Source: Macromonas bipunctata
Lineage (GTDB): Bacteria > Pseudomonadota > Gammaproteobacteria > Burkholderiales > Burkholderiaceae_C
Assembly (NCBI RefSeq): GCF_002837135.1
Contig: NZ_NWBQ01000003.1
Location: forward strand, 1-58,907
DNA length: 58,907 nt
Direction: 5' to 3'
In this document: in pieces, positions 18,233-26,709 of the stretch
How positions within the stretch are numbered: position 1 is the first letter of the stretch
Layout: each line of letters opens with the position of its first letter
Made by a program: the position numbers and the translations under genes
The notes under the pieces: generated by a model
What the model saw: only the letters and a program-made list of their open reading frames with translations
The model's database searches: none
Told to the model about the DNA's origin: nothing

Positions 18233-19572
18233 AGCCGTTGCGCATCGGCATTGTGGGCGGTGGCTGGGCCGGGCTGGCCGCTGCGGTGCGCGCCACCGAA
18301 GCGGGCTACCACGTCACGCTGTTCGAGGCTGCGCGCCAGTGGGGCGGACGCGCCCGCACCCTGCACACCCCCCACGGTGCGGGGCTGGACAACGGCCAGC
18401 ACATCCTCATTGGCGCTTACACCGCCACACTGGGCCTGATGCAACGCCTCGGCGTGGATGTGGCAGCAGCTTTCCACACCGTGCCGCTGGCCTTGCGTTT
18501 TGCCGATGGTGCTGGCCTGGCCGTGCCCACTTGGGCCGCCCGCTGGCCCATACCGTTGGACATGCTCGCCGCCATCACCACCGCACGCGGCTGGAATTGG
18601 CGCGACAAACTGGCGCTGCTGCGCACCACAGCACGCTGGCAACGGCAAGGCTTTGCCTGTGCGCCCGACCACACGGTCGCCCAACTGTGCGCCGGACTGC
18701 CGCCCCGTGTGGTGGCGGAACTGCTGGAGCCACTGTGCCTCTCGGCGCTCAACACCCCGTTGGATCGGGCCAGCGCCAGCGTGTTCTTGCGCGTGCTGCA
18801 AGATGCCATGTTCGGCCCCGGCTTTGGGAACTGGCGCGGTGCCGACCTGCTGCTGCCCAAGTTGGACATAGGCGCGCTGCTGCCACAACCCGCCGCCCAC
18901 TGGCTGCAACGGCGCGGCGCGGACTTGCGGCTGGGCCAGCGCGTCCACACGCTAAACCGCCACGCCCATACCAACGACAACACCGGCTGGGCGCTGAACG
19001 GCCAGCCGTTTGACCACGTCATCCTGGCCTGCCCAGTGTGGGAGGCCGCCCGCCTGCTGCAACCCGCCTTGGCGCACGCCGACCCCAGCGGCCAGCTCCA
19101 CGCCTGGCACGCCCAGGCCAGCGCGCTGCGCCACGAGGCCATCGCCACCGTCTATGCCCAGGCGGCGCCCGGCACCCACTGGCCCGGCGCCAGCCCGATC
19201 CTGGCCCTGCGCAGTGGCCCGGACGCGCCCGCGCAATTTGTGTTCGACCGGGGCCAGCTTGGCGGCCCAGCCGGGCAATGGGCCTTTGTGGCCAGCGCGT
19301 GCAGTGTCGACAAGGCGACCCTGGAACACCAAACCTTGGCCCAGGCGGCGCAACAACTCGGCACGCCGGCGCTGCGCGTGCTGCAAACCGTGGTCGAAAA
19401 ACGCGCCACCTTCGCCTGCACACCCGGCCTGCAACGCCCCAGCCTGCACATAGCTCCCGGCCTGTGGGCGGCGGGCGACTACACCGCCGGCCCCTACCCC
19501 GCCACGCTCGAAGGTGCGGTGCGCAGCGGCCTGGCCGTGGCCGACGCACTGCCCGCCACCACACCCGCCTGA
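18229..19572 (+). CDS. hpnE: Hydroxysqualene dehydroxylase HpnE (FAD-dependent)
   Basis: A 447-aa amine-oxidase-like flavoprotein. The dinucleotide-binding motif IGIVGGGWAGLAAAVRA is at the N-terminus, followed by FEAARQWGGRART. The C-terminal FAD motif is WAAGDYTAGPYPATLEGAVRSG. HpnE reduces hydroxysqualene to squalene, completing the HpnCDE route. Starts at GTG 18229 overlapping the hpnD stop. No squalene-hopene cyclase is in this window, so the end product (hopanoid or free squalene) cannot be told. Confidence 0.92.
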   Translation: MKPLRIGIVGGGWAGLAAAVRATEAGYHVTLFEAARQWGGRARTLHTPHGAGLDNGQHILIGAYTATLGLMQRLGVDVAAAFHTVPLALRFADGAGLAVPTWAARWPIPLDMLAAITTARGWNWRDKLALLRTTARWQRQGFACAPDHTVAQLCAGLPPRVVAELLEPLCLSALNTPLDRASASVFLRVLQDAMFGPGFGNWRGADLLLPKLDIGALLPQPAAHWLQRRGADLRLGQRVHTLNRHAHTNDNTGWALNGQPFDHVILACPVWEAARLLQPALAHADPSGQLHAWHAQASALRHEAIATVYAQAAPGTHWPGASPILALRSGPDAPAQFVFDRGQLGGPAGQWAFVASACSVDKATLEHQTLAQAAQQLGTPALRVLQTVVEKRATFACTPGLQRPSLHIAPGLWAAGDYTAGPYPATLEGAVRSGLAVADALPATTPA

Positions 19573-19579
19573 CGCCCGC

Positions 19580-20281
19580 TCACAGCCCCAGCTGCGCGCA
19601 CAGTTGCGCCAGATCGGCCACGGTGCAGTGCGGCCGCTGCTGCGGGCCATGCGCCCACGGCTGGCCATCGCGGTTGAGCCACGCCGTCTGCATGCCCGCC
19701 TGCAACGCGCCCAGCACGTCCAGCGCGGCGTCGTCGCCAATGTGCAGCACCTGCTCCGGCGGCACGCCCGCGCGCTGGGCCGCCACGTGGTAGATGCGCG
19801 GGTCGGGCTTGGCCACACCCACCTCGCGCGCGCTCACCTGGGCGCAAAAGTGCTGGCCGATGCCCACGCGGTGGATGTCGGCGTTGCCGTTGGACACCGA
19901 CACCAGCGGAAAGCGCGCCGCCAGCGCGCCCAGGGCGGGCAGCGCATCGGCAAAGAACTCCACCCGCTGGCGCTCGGCAAAAAACACCTCGAACGCCGGT
20001 TCGGCGTGGGCCGGGTCGTCGCCCGCCTGCTGCAGCGCCAGCCGGATCGCGGCCCGGCGCAGCGCGGTGAAGTCGTGCGCCAGGTGCGCCAGCTCGCGGT
20101 TGACCTGCGCGCGCACCGCGCGGCGCGTGTCGGCGTGGCTCAGGTGGCGCGCGGTGGCGGGAGCGTGCTCGGCCAGCCAGGCCTGCAGCACGGCCTCGGC
20201 GCGTTCGATGGTGGGCATGACCGGCCACAAAGTGTCGTCCAGGTCGAGGGTGATGGCGCGGATGCGGGACAGTTCAAGCAT
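19580..20281 (-). CDS. HAD-superfamily hydrolase (YjjG/phosphatase-like)
   Basis: A 233-aa protein. Motif I is TLDLDDTLWP near residue 12, motif II SVSNGN, motif III Lys in VGVAKPDPRIY, and motif IV LHIGDDAALDVLGA. The helical cap lies between. It is a Mg-dependent phosphatase, possibly a nucleotidase; the substrate is not predictable. The start codon is only 21 bp from the divergent hemH ATG, so the promoters are very close or overlapping. A longer upstream open frame covers hemH and is not real. Its stop is 7 bp from the convergent hpnE stop. Confidence 0.87.
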   Translation of the reverse strand: MLELSRIRAITLDLDDTLWPVMPTIERAEAVLQAWLAEHAPATARHLSHADTRRAVRAQVNRELAHLAHDFTALRRAAIRLALQQAGDDPAHAEPAFEVFFAERQRVEFFADALPALGALAARFPLVSVSNGNADIHRVGIGQHFCAQVSAREVGVAKPDPRIYHVAAQRAGVPPEQVLHIGDDAALDVLGALQAGMQTAWLNRDGQPWAHGPQQRPHCTVADLAQLCAQLGL

Positions 20282-20302
20282 AGGTGATGGAGAATAGCGC
20301 AC

Positions 20303-21397
20303 ATGGCATTCCACAAAGAACCCCCTTACACCCACGGCCAGGCGGCCAAGACCGGCATCCTGCTGTGCAACCTGGGCACGCCCGACGCCCCCACCGCCCC
20401 GGCGCTGCGGCGCTACCTGGCCGAATTCCTGGGCGACCACCGGGTGGTGGAAATCCCCAAACCCATCTGGTGGCTGATCCTGCACGGCATCATCCTGCGC
20501 GTGCGGCCCGCCAAGTCGGCGGCCAAGTACGCCAGCATCTGGACCAGCGAAGGCTCGCCGCTGCGCGCGTGGACCGAGAAACAGGCCAAGCTGCTGGGCG
20601 GCCACTTGGGCGAACGCGGCCACCAGCAGCTGCTGGTGCGCTACGCCATGCGCTACGGCAACCCCTCCATCGCGCAGCAGCTCGACGAGCTCAAGGCCGC
20701 TGGTGCCACGCGCGTGCTCATCGTGCCCGCCTACCCGCAGTACAGCGCCAGCACCACCGCCAGCGTGTTCGATGCGGTGTACCGCTGGGCCGAACGCACC
20801 CGCCTGATCCCGGAGCTGCGCTTCATCAACCACTACCACGACAACGCCGGCTACATCCAGGCCCTCAAGCACAGGGTGGAAGAGCACTGGGCCATCCACG
20901 GCCGCCCCGACAAACTGGTGATGAGCTTCCACGGCGTGCCCGAACGCATCCTCAAGCTGGGCGACCCCTACCATTGCGAATGCCACAAAACGGGCCGCCT
21001 GCTGGCCGAGGCACTGGGCCTGACCAAGGAACAGTACGTCGTCACCTTCCAGTCCCGCTTTGGCAAGGCCAAGTGGCTGGAGCCCTACACCGAACCCACG
21101 CTAATCGCGCTGGCCAAGGCGGGCACCCAGCGCGTCGATGTGGTCTGCCCCGGCTTCACCAGCGACTGCCTGGAGACGCTGGAGGAAATCTCGCTCGAAG
21201 CGCGCGAGGCCTTTTTGCACGCCGGGGGCAAGCAGTTCCAGTACATCCCTTGCCTCAACGACAGCCCGGCCTGGATCCGCGCCCTGACCGACCTGTGCGA
21301 GCAGCACCTGGGCGGCTGGCCCACCCGCCAGGCCCCCGACCCCGCCGCCGCCCAGGCCACCCGCGAGCGCGCCATGGCCCTGGGCGCCAAACTCTGA
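20303..21397 (+). CDS. hemH: Ferrochelatase
   Basis: A 364-aa protein that inserts Fe(II) into protoporphyrin IX, the last step of protoheme synthesis. Seen are GILLCNLGTPDAP near residue 18, VPAYPQYSASTTASV (142-155), the metal-binding VMSFHGVPER with His210, and VCPGFTSDCLETLEEI. The YHCECHKTG segment is common in betaproteobacterial enzymes. GGAG lies upstream of the ATG. hslR follows 15 bp later, so they are probably co-transcribed. Confidence 0.95.
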   Translation: MAFHKEPPYTHGQAAKTGILLCNLGTPDAPTAPALRRYLAEFLGDHRVVEIPKPIWWLILHGIILRVRPAKSAAKYASIWTSEGSPLRAWTEKQAKLLGGHLGERGHQQLLVRYAMRYGNPSIAQQLDELKAAGATRVLIVPAYPQYSASTTASVFDAVYRWAERTRLIPELRFINHYHDNAGYIQALKHRVEEHWAIHGRPDKLVMSFHGVPERILKLGDPYHCECHKTGRLLAEALGLTKEQYVVTFQSRFGKAKWLEPYTEPTLIALAKAGTQRVDVVCPGFTSDCLETLEEISLEAREAFLHAGGKQFQYIPCLNDSPAWIRALTDLCEQHLGGWPTRQAPDPAAAQATRERAMALGAKL

Positions 21398-21412
21398 ACC
21401 CCGCACCAACCG

Positions 21413-21865
21413 ATGAGCAAACACCCCACCCCTGCCGCCAGCGGCGACAAGGTGCGCCTGGACAAATGGCTCTGGGCCGCGCGCTTCTACAAGACCCGCA
21501 GCCTGGCCGCCGATGAAATCGACAAGGGCCGCGTCAAGCTCAACGGCCAGGTGGCCAAGGCCTCGCGCGAGCCCAAGGTGGGCGACGAGATCGAGTTCAA
21601 GACCGGCTACCACACCCGCACCGTGCGCGTGCTGAGCTTAAGCGCCGTGCGCGGCCCCGCGCCGCAGGCCGCGCTGCTCTACGCCGAAACCGAAGCCTCC
21701 ATCGCGCAGCGCCTGGCACAGGCCGAACAGCACCGCCTGGCGCCCGAACCCGCGCACGCCCTGACGCAAGGCCGCCCCACCAAGCGCGACCGGCGCCAGC
21801 TGCAAGGCGTGGGCAGCCACGCCCCGGCCTGGAACGACCGCTGGAGCGCCAGCCTGGACGGCTGA
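21413..21865 (+). CDS. hslR: S4-domain RNA-binding heat shock protein Hsp15
   Basis: A 150-aa protein with an S4 domain near the N-terminus (RLDKWLWAARFYKTRSLA, then GRVKLNGQVAKASREPKVGDEI). The C-terminal tail has the Hsp15-like GRPTKRDRRQL. Hsp15 binds stalled 50S subunits carrying nascent chain and tRNA. It is downstream of hemH by 15 bp. The assignment rests on domain and length (E. coli 133 aa). Confidence 0.87.
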   Translation: MSKHPTPAASGDKVRLDKWLWAARFYKTRSLAADEIDKGRVKLNGQVAKASREPKVGDEIEFKTGYHTRTVRVLSLSAVRGPAPQAALLYAETEASIAQRLAQAEQHRLAPEPAHALTQGRPTKRDRRQLQGVGSHAPAWNDRWSASLDG

Positions 21866-21980
21866 ACCGCGCCCAGCGCCCCGGCAACGGCGCCATATCC
21901 ATATAACCGGATCGTCTAAGCACCAGCCACTTAACCACCGTGGCGGCCATTAAAATCGTCAGGTTTTGCAAAGGAAACCC

Positions 21981-23675
21981 GTGTCCGCCACACCCCCCCG
22001 CCTGATTGAGCAATACGGCCCCCGCGAGGCCATGGAATACGACGTCGTCATCGTCGGCGCTGGCCCGGCGGGCCTGGCCACGGCCATCCGCCTGAAACAA
22101 CTCGCCAGCCAGCACAGCCACGACGTGAGCGTGTGCGTGCTCGAAAAAGGCTCCGAGCCCGGCGCCCACATCCTGAGCGGCGCGGTGATGGATCCGGTCG
22201 CGCTCAACGAACTGCTGCCCGACTGGCAAGCCCAGGGCGCGCCGCTGCACCAGCCCGTCACTGCCGACCAAGTGCTGTTTTTGAGCGAAACCGGCGCCAA
22301 GGCCACCCCCGACTGGCTGGTGCCCGAATGCTTCCACAACCACGGCAACTACGTCATCAGCCTGGGCGCCGTGACCAAATGGCTGGGCGAACAGGCCGAG
22401 GCGCTGGGCGTGGAAATCTTCCCCGGCTTTGCCGCTGCCGAAGTGCTGTACCACGAGGGCGGCGCCGTCAAAGGCGTGGCCACCAACCACATGGGCCTGG
22501 GCAAGGACGGTGAACCCACCGACCAGTTCCAGCTCGGCATGGAACTGCACGCCAAATACACCGTATTTGCCGAAGGTGCGCGCGGCCACCTGGGCAAGCA
22601 ACTGCTGGCCCGCTTCCAACTGGACGCAGGCAAGGACCCGCAAACCTACGGCATCGGCATCAAAGAACTGTGGGAAATCCCCGCCGACAAAGCCCAACCC
22701 GGCCTGGTGGTCCACACCGCCGGCTGGCCGCTGGACGAACACACCTACGGCGGCGGCTTCCTGTACCACCTGGAAGGCAACAAGGTCACGCTCGGGCTGG
22801 TGGTGGGGCTGGACTACCAGAACCCCTGGCTGAGCCCGTTCGAGGAAATGCAACGCTGGAAAACCCACCCCAGCATCCGCGCGCACCTGCAAGGCGGCAA
22901 GCGCATAGGCTACGGCGCGCGCGCCATTGCCGCCGGCGGCCTGCACTCGCTGCCCAAGACCGTGTTCCCGGGTGGGGCGCTGGTGGGGTGCGATGCGGGC
23001 TACCTCAACGCCGCGCGCATCAAGGGCAGCCACGCCGCCCTCAAGAGCGGCATGCTGTGCGCCGAAGCCGCGTTTGCAGCACTGCAGGCGGGCCGCAGTG
23101 GCGACGAACTCAGCGCCTACCCCGCCGCGTTCGAGCGCAGCTGGCTGCACACCGAACTCGACCAGGCGCGCAACTTCAAGGCCTGGTTCAAAAAGGGCAA
23201 CACCATCGGCGCAATGATGACTGGCGTAGAACACTGGCTCTTGCCCAAACTGGGGATGAAGCGCCCGCCGTGGAGCCTGCACCGCAGCCACGCCGACCAC
23301 ACCAGCCTGCGCCCGGCGGCCACCTGCCCGCGCATTGACTACCCCAAACCCGATGGCCAGCTCACGTTCGACCGCCTGAGCAGCGTGTTTTTGAGCAGCA
23401 CCAACCACGAAGAAAACCAGCCCGCGCACCTGACACTGAAGAACCCCGATACCCCCGTGGCCACCAACCTGGCCCAGTTTGCCGGGCCCGAAAGCCGCTA
23501 CTGCCCCGCTGGTGTGTACGAGTTCGTCCAAGACAACGAAACCGGTGTGCAGCGCCTGCACATCAACGCGCAAAACTGCGTCCACTGCAAGACCTGCGAC
23601 ATCAAAGACCCCACGCAAAACATCGTTTGGGTCACCCCTGAAGGCGGCGGCGGGCCCAACTACGCGGGGATGTAG
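21981..23675 (+). CDS. etfD: Electron-transfer flavoprotein:ubiquinone oxidoreductase
   Basis: A 564-aa membrane-associated flavoprotein that passes electrons from ETF (acyl-CoA and amino-acid dehydrogenases) to ubiquinone. Seen are the FAD-binding VVIVGAGPAGLATA near 23-36, EKGSEPGAHILSGAV, and the C-terminal [4Fe-4S] ligands Cys508, Cys533, Cys536 and Cys539 (CVHCKTC). The GTG at 21981 is chosen because AAAGGAAA lies just upstream; ATG 22032 is an alternative. TAAAAT at about 21950 may be its -10. Monocistronic by context. Confidence 0.94.
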   Translation: MSATPPRLIEQYGPREAMEYDVVIVGAGPAGLATAIRLKQLASQHSHDVSVCVLEKGSEPGAHILSGAVMDPVALNELLPDWQAQGAPLHQPVTADQVLFLSETGAKATPDWLVPECFHNHGNYVISLGAVTKWLGEQAEALGVEIFPGFAAAEVLYHEGGAVKGVATNHMGLGKDGEPTDQFQLGMELHAKYTVFAEGARGHLGKQLLARFQLDAGKDPQTYGIGIKELWEIPADKAQPGLVVHTAGWPLDEHTYGGGFLYHLEGNKVTLGLVVGLDYQNPWLSPFEEMQRWKTHPSIRAHLQGGKRIGYGARAIAAGGLHSLPKTVFPGGALVGCDAGYLNAARIKGSHAALKSGMLCAEAAFAALQAGRSGDELSAYPAAFERSWLHTELDQARNFKAWFKKGNTIGAMMTGVEHWLLPKLGMKRPPWSLHRSHADHTSLRPAATCPRIDYPKPDGQLTFDRLSSVFLSSTNHEENQPAHLTLKNPDTPVATNLAQFAGPESRYCPAGVYEFVQDNETGVQRLHINAQNCVHCKTCDIKDPTQNIVWVTPEGGGGPNYAGM

Positions 23676-23748
23676 CATGTAGCGGTATGCTCACGCCAAT
23701 ACCGTCGTTGCATACGCAACGCCTTGAGCATATTAAGCAACGGCTTTC

Positions 23749-23764
23749 TGGCATCCGCTTTGTT
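23749..23764 (+). promoter_or_regulatory. Putative sigma54 (-24/-12) promoter of the pilin operon
   Basis: TGGCATC-N4-TTGTT resembles the sigma54 consensus TGGCACG-N4-TTGCW, with correct GG to TG spacing. It lies 65 bp before the first pilin ATG. A perfect inverted repeat CGTTGC-ATAC-GCAACG sits 28 bp further upstream (23706-23721), where an activator could bind. Pilin genes in other bacteria are RpoN/PilR controlled. Two mismatches make this tentative. Confidence 0.4.
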
Positions 23765-23829
23765 CATGAGCGATGATGGACTACCATGTTCGTTTTGATG
23801 ATTGTCGGATCAATAAAGATGGACACCCC

Positions 23830-24252
23830 ATGACTCATCTTCGCAAAACATCTGCCGGCTTTACATTGATCGAAATGATGGTTGCGCTGGCCATCATCGG
23901 AATTCTGTCCACCATTGCCTTGCCGGCTTACCAAAACTACACCCGACAAGGGCGACGGGCAGACGGTCAAGCGGCTTTACTGGCCGTCGCCACCGCGCAA
24001 GAAAAGTGGCGCATTAGCCATACCACTTACACGAGCACCATCGGTGACCTAAGTGTTCCAGCGGTGTCAGAGTCTGGCTGGTACGATATTTCCATCCAGT
24101 CGGGTGCTACGGGGACAGGCTATACCGCTCAGGCGGTTGCCAAGTCAGGCACCAGCCAAGCCAACGACACCGGTTGCACCACACTCACCTTGGCTATCAA
24201 CAACACCACCGGCACCACCACCCGTGGCCCCGCAGGCTGTTGGAAAAAATGA
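23830..24252 (+). CDS. pilE: Type IV pilin-like protein (PilE family)
   Basis: A 140-aa prepilin with a short basic leader [10 protein letters not shown] cut by PilD before FTLIE. The hydrophobic helix [19 protein letters not shown] follows, with the key Glu5 of the mature protein present. [18 protein letters not shown] and a C-terminal Cys pair (TGCTTL and AGCW) are typical of the small PilE-like pilins of Burkholderiales. It may be a minor pilin or core component rather than the major pilin. It overlaps the next gene by 4 bp (ATGA) and heads a five-gene pilin operon. Confidence 0.88.
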   Translation: MTHLRKTSAGFTLIEMMVALAIIGILSTIALPAYQNYTRQGRRADGQAALLAVATAQEKWRISHTTYTSTIGDLSVPAVSESGWYDISIQSGATGTGYTAQAVAKSGTSQANDTGCTTLTLAINNTTGTTTRGPAGCWKK

Positions 24253-24770
24253 GCACACAATCCTCTGTAAAGCACCCTCAGATGAATGGCCGGTCAACCG
24301 GCCTCACCTTGGTGGAGCTTATGGTCGTGATCGCCATCGTGGCGGTGCTGGCCATGATTGCCGTACCGTCCTACACCAGCATGCTGGAAAAGCAGCGTTT
24401 GACCAGCGCCGCAGAGACCCTACTCTCCGATGTGCGCTGGGCCAAAAGTGAGGCCATCAAGCGCAACGTCAGGGTCAGGATCAGCTTCACCACCACAACC
24501 CCTTGGTCATACACCATCGTTGCCGACAACAACAATGACGCAACGTTCGACGAAACCGCTATTCGCACCGGAAGTTCAGCAGAATTCACGGGCGTTTCCA
24601 TCAGCAGCACCGGTACCAGCATCACTTTCGATCCAGTGCGCGGCACACTTGTTTCAATCACGGGTTCAACAGTCACACTCAGCACTACCAATCTCTCCGC
24701 CAAAGTCGTCATCAGTTCTTTGGGTAGGGCCAGATTGTGCAATTTTGGGGGCTACGAAGCATGCAATTGA
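24249..24770 (+). CDS. fimT: FimT/GspH-type pseudopilin
   Basis: A 173-aa prepilin. The leader ends at Gly18 before [18 protein letters not shown], with Glu5 present. The body fits GspH/Fim[25 protein letters not shown], and FDPVRGTL near the C-terminus. It is a minor pilin expected at the pilus tip, with a possible DNA-binding role in transformation in relatives. The start at 24249 is coupled to the pilE stop; ATG 24282 is an in-frame alternative. It overlaps pilW by 10 bp. Confidence 0.87.
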   Translation: MSTQSSVKHPQMNGRSTGLTLVELMVVIAIVAVLAMIAVPSYTSMLEKQRLTSAAETLLSDVRWAKSEAIKRNVRVRISFTTTTPWSYTIVADNNNDATFDETAIRTGSSAEFTGVSISSTGTSITFDPVRGTLVSITGSTVTLSTTNLSAKVVISSLGRARLCNFGGYEACN

Positions 24771-25609
24771 ACAAGGCCAAAATTTCGTCTCAACAAGGTC
24801 TGTCCATCGTTGAGTTGATGGTGGGGTTGCTGATCGGCTTGGTCGTCTTGATGGGTGTCGGCAGCGTTTTCCTGAATTCTCTGCGCGGACAAACAGACAA
24901 CATCCAACAAGCCCGCCTGAACCAAGAAATGCGCGCCGTGATGGATGTCATGGTGAAGGACATTCGACGGGCAGGTTTTGTCACCTCAAATCCGGTGCTC
25001 TACAGCAGCAGCCTTCAAAACAACCCCTTCTTCCAAACCGGTACGCCCAGCACTGACGTGACCATTCACAACTTTGGCACGGACGGAGATAGAAACTGCA
25101 TTGTTTACAGCTACAACAAAAATGACAACGACCCGACCACCGTCGAGAGCAGCGACTTCAGCGGCTTCCGCTCTGACCCGAGCAGCGGGGTGGTAGACAT
25201 GCGCAGCGGGGGCGGGACTACCGCTGCCGATTGCACCAACGGACAGTGGGAAGGCATCACAGACAAAACCGTCGAAATCGCCGCGCTGACGTTCAGTTTT
25301 CCATCTCCTATACCGCAATTGAACGTCACCGGCATGTCCACCGACACTGATGCCGATGGTTGCCTAGACGGTGATCGCTTGCTTGCCACCGACATCAACA
25401 GTGCTTGCACGGCCACCAACGAAGGCAATGGCTACTGCGATACCGGTGAGCTGTGCACGGTCTGCAAGACTGGTGACAAATGCTTGCAAGTACGGACGGT
25501 CACCATCACGTTGACCGCCCAATTGCGCAATGTCAGCCCGGTAGTCCGCCAAACCATCAGCCATCAAGTGCGCATTCGGAACGACAAGTACATCCCCTCA
25601 TGGCCTTGA
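24761..25609 (+). CDS. pilW: Type IV pilus minor pilin PilW
   Basis: A 282-aa prepilin. The leader ends at Gly13, then LSIVELMVGLLIGLVVLMGV with Glu5. RLNQEMRAVMDVMVKDIRRAGF is the PilW hallmark after the helix. A Cys-rich stretch (CDTGELCTVCKTGDKC) lies at about 233-248. PilW helps prime pilus assembly with FimT/PilV/PilX. It overlaps fimT upstream and pilX downstream by 10 bp each. Confidence 0.88.
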   Translation: MQLNKAKISSQQGLSIVELMVGLLIGLVVLMGVGSVFLNSLRGQTDNIQQARLNQEMRAVMDVMVKDIRRAGFVTSNPVLYSSSLQNNPFFQTGTPSTDVTIHNFGTDGDRNCIVYSYNKNDNDPTTVESSDFSGFRSDPSSGVVDMRSGGGTTAADCTNGQWEGITDKTVEIAALTFSFPSPIPQLNVTGMSTDTDADGCLDGDRLLATDINSACTATNEGNGYCDTGELCTVCKTGDKCLQVRTVTITLTAQLRNVSPVVRQTISHQVRIRNDKYIPSWP

Positions 25610-26709
25610 GGCATCAAAGGTTGAACATGCTGCACTCGATCCATTCGCCTAAGTACCTGAAACAACAGCAAGGAACGGTCGTATTGCTCACGGCGGTGGT
25701 GCTGGCGCTCATCATGGGCATACTGGCCTTGACCGCAGCTCGCACCAGCTTGATGGAGCAAAAAATCACGGGCAATGACATCCGTGCGCGCGAAGCGAGG
25801 GAGGCGGCAGAGGCCGGGCTGGAATTTGCGATGGCGTGGGCCGGTACACAGCCTATCACTGCCGCACTGACCTGTCCTGGCGGCACAGGTTGCCCAACCA
25901 TTCCCACTATCACGGCCAGTACGTCGGGTTCTACGTATTCAAATACCGTTGTTTTCACCCCGGACACTAATTCAAAGAACTTTATTAAAGTGGTGGCGAC
26001 AGCGATTGGAAACGATGGCAGCAGCGCCAAAGCAGAAAGTTGGATTAAACAAGTTAGCTTATTGAATAGCGATATAGCATTGCCCGCCCCGCTTATTATC
26101 AACGGCGGACTGTCTGACGTCACCGGCAACCCGTCTTTAACTAAAATCAGTTCTGATGCAACGGGTATTGTTACAAGCGGCCCATCATCTAGCATCGATA
26201 CAGGACATTTAAACATAGGGCCTAATCCTGCGACCAACACCATTCTCCCGAACGCCTTTTCATCCACAGCGTGGCAATATGTCTTTAAAATTCCACTGAG
26301 CCAAGCCATTGCCGAGGCTCAAGCAAATAACAACGTCTACCCCTCTCCCCCCAACAATACAACCCCATTTTATTACTACAACAGCAGCAGCCACATTAAT
26401 GATGGCTATGAATATGGTTCATCCGTCAAGCCTATTGTCATCATCATAGGTTCATCGCATTGCCCAAAAATTAATGGGAGTCCCACCATATACGGCATAG
26501 TATATTTTTCAGCCACATCTGGCTGTAGTGACCAAGGTTGGGGTGGAGCCACCATTTACGGGTCGGTAATGACTGAAAGCAATATTACAAAACTTACCGC
26601 CAATTCCAAATTCATTGCCACAGGCAATTCAGGCACACCCGGCAATACAGGAACCAATATATTCTTAGATTACGCCACTACTATTCCCGGCGCTTGGAAA
26701 GACTTTTAA
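25600..26709 (+). CDS. pilX: PilX-type minor pilin with long C-terminal region
   Basis: A 369-aa protein. The N-terminal PilX region is QQQGTVVLLTAVVLALIMGI, lacking Glu5 as is usual for PilX, then LMEQKITGNDIRAREAREAAEAGLEFA. Typical PilX is about 170-200 aa; this one has a further 200 residues rich in Ser, Thr, Asn and Gly, with PIVIIIG, IYGIVYFSATSGCSDQGWGGATIYGSV and a GNTGTN tail. That part looks like a beta-rich surface domain. Codons from about 25.9 to 26.7 kb are more AT-rich than the flanking housekeeping genes. ATG 25600 overlaps pilW; ATG 25627 is an alternative. It ends directly before pilV. Confidence 0.82.
   Translation: MALRHQRLNMLHSIHSPKYLKQQQGTVVLLTAVVLALIMGILALTAARTSLMEQKITGNDIRAREAREAAEAGLEFAMAWAGTQPITAALTCPGGTGCPTIPTITASTSGSTYSNTVVFTPDTNSKNFIKVVATAIGNDGSSAKAESWIKQVSLLNSDIALPAPLIINGGLSDVTGNPSLTKISSDATGIVTSGPSSSIDTGHLNIGPNPATNTILPNAFSSTAWQYVFKIPLSQAIAEAQANNNVYPSPPNNTTPFYYYNSSSHINDGYEYGSSVKPIVIIIGSSHCPKINGSPTIYGIVYFSATSGCSDQGWGGATIYGSVMTESNITKLTANSKFIATGNSGTPGNTGTNIFLDYATTIPGAWKDF

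Noticed and set aside
20282-20986. Extension of the HAD hydrolase frame across hemH
   Set aside because: It is antisense to hemH, whose motifs are unambiguous; the HAD motif starts normally from ATG 20281.
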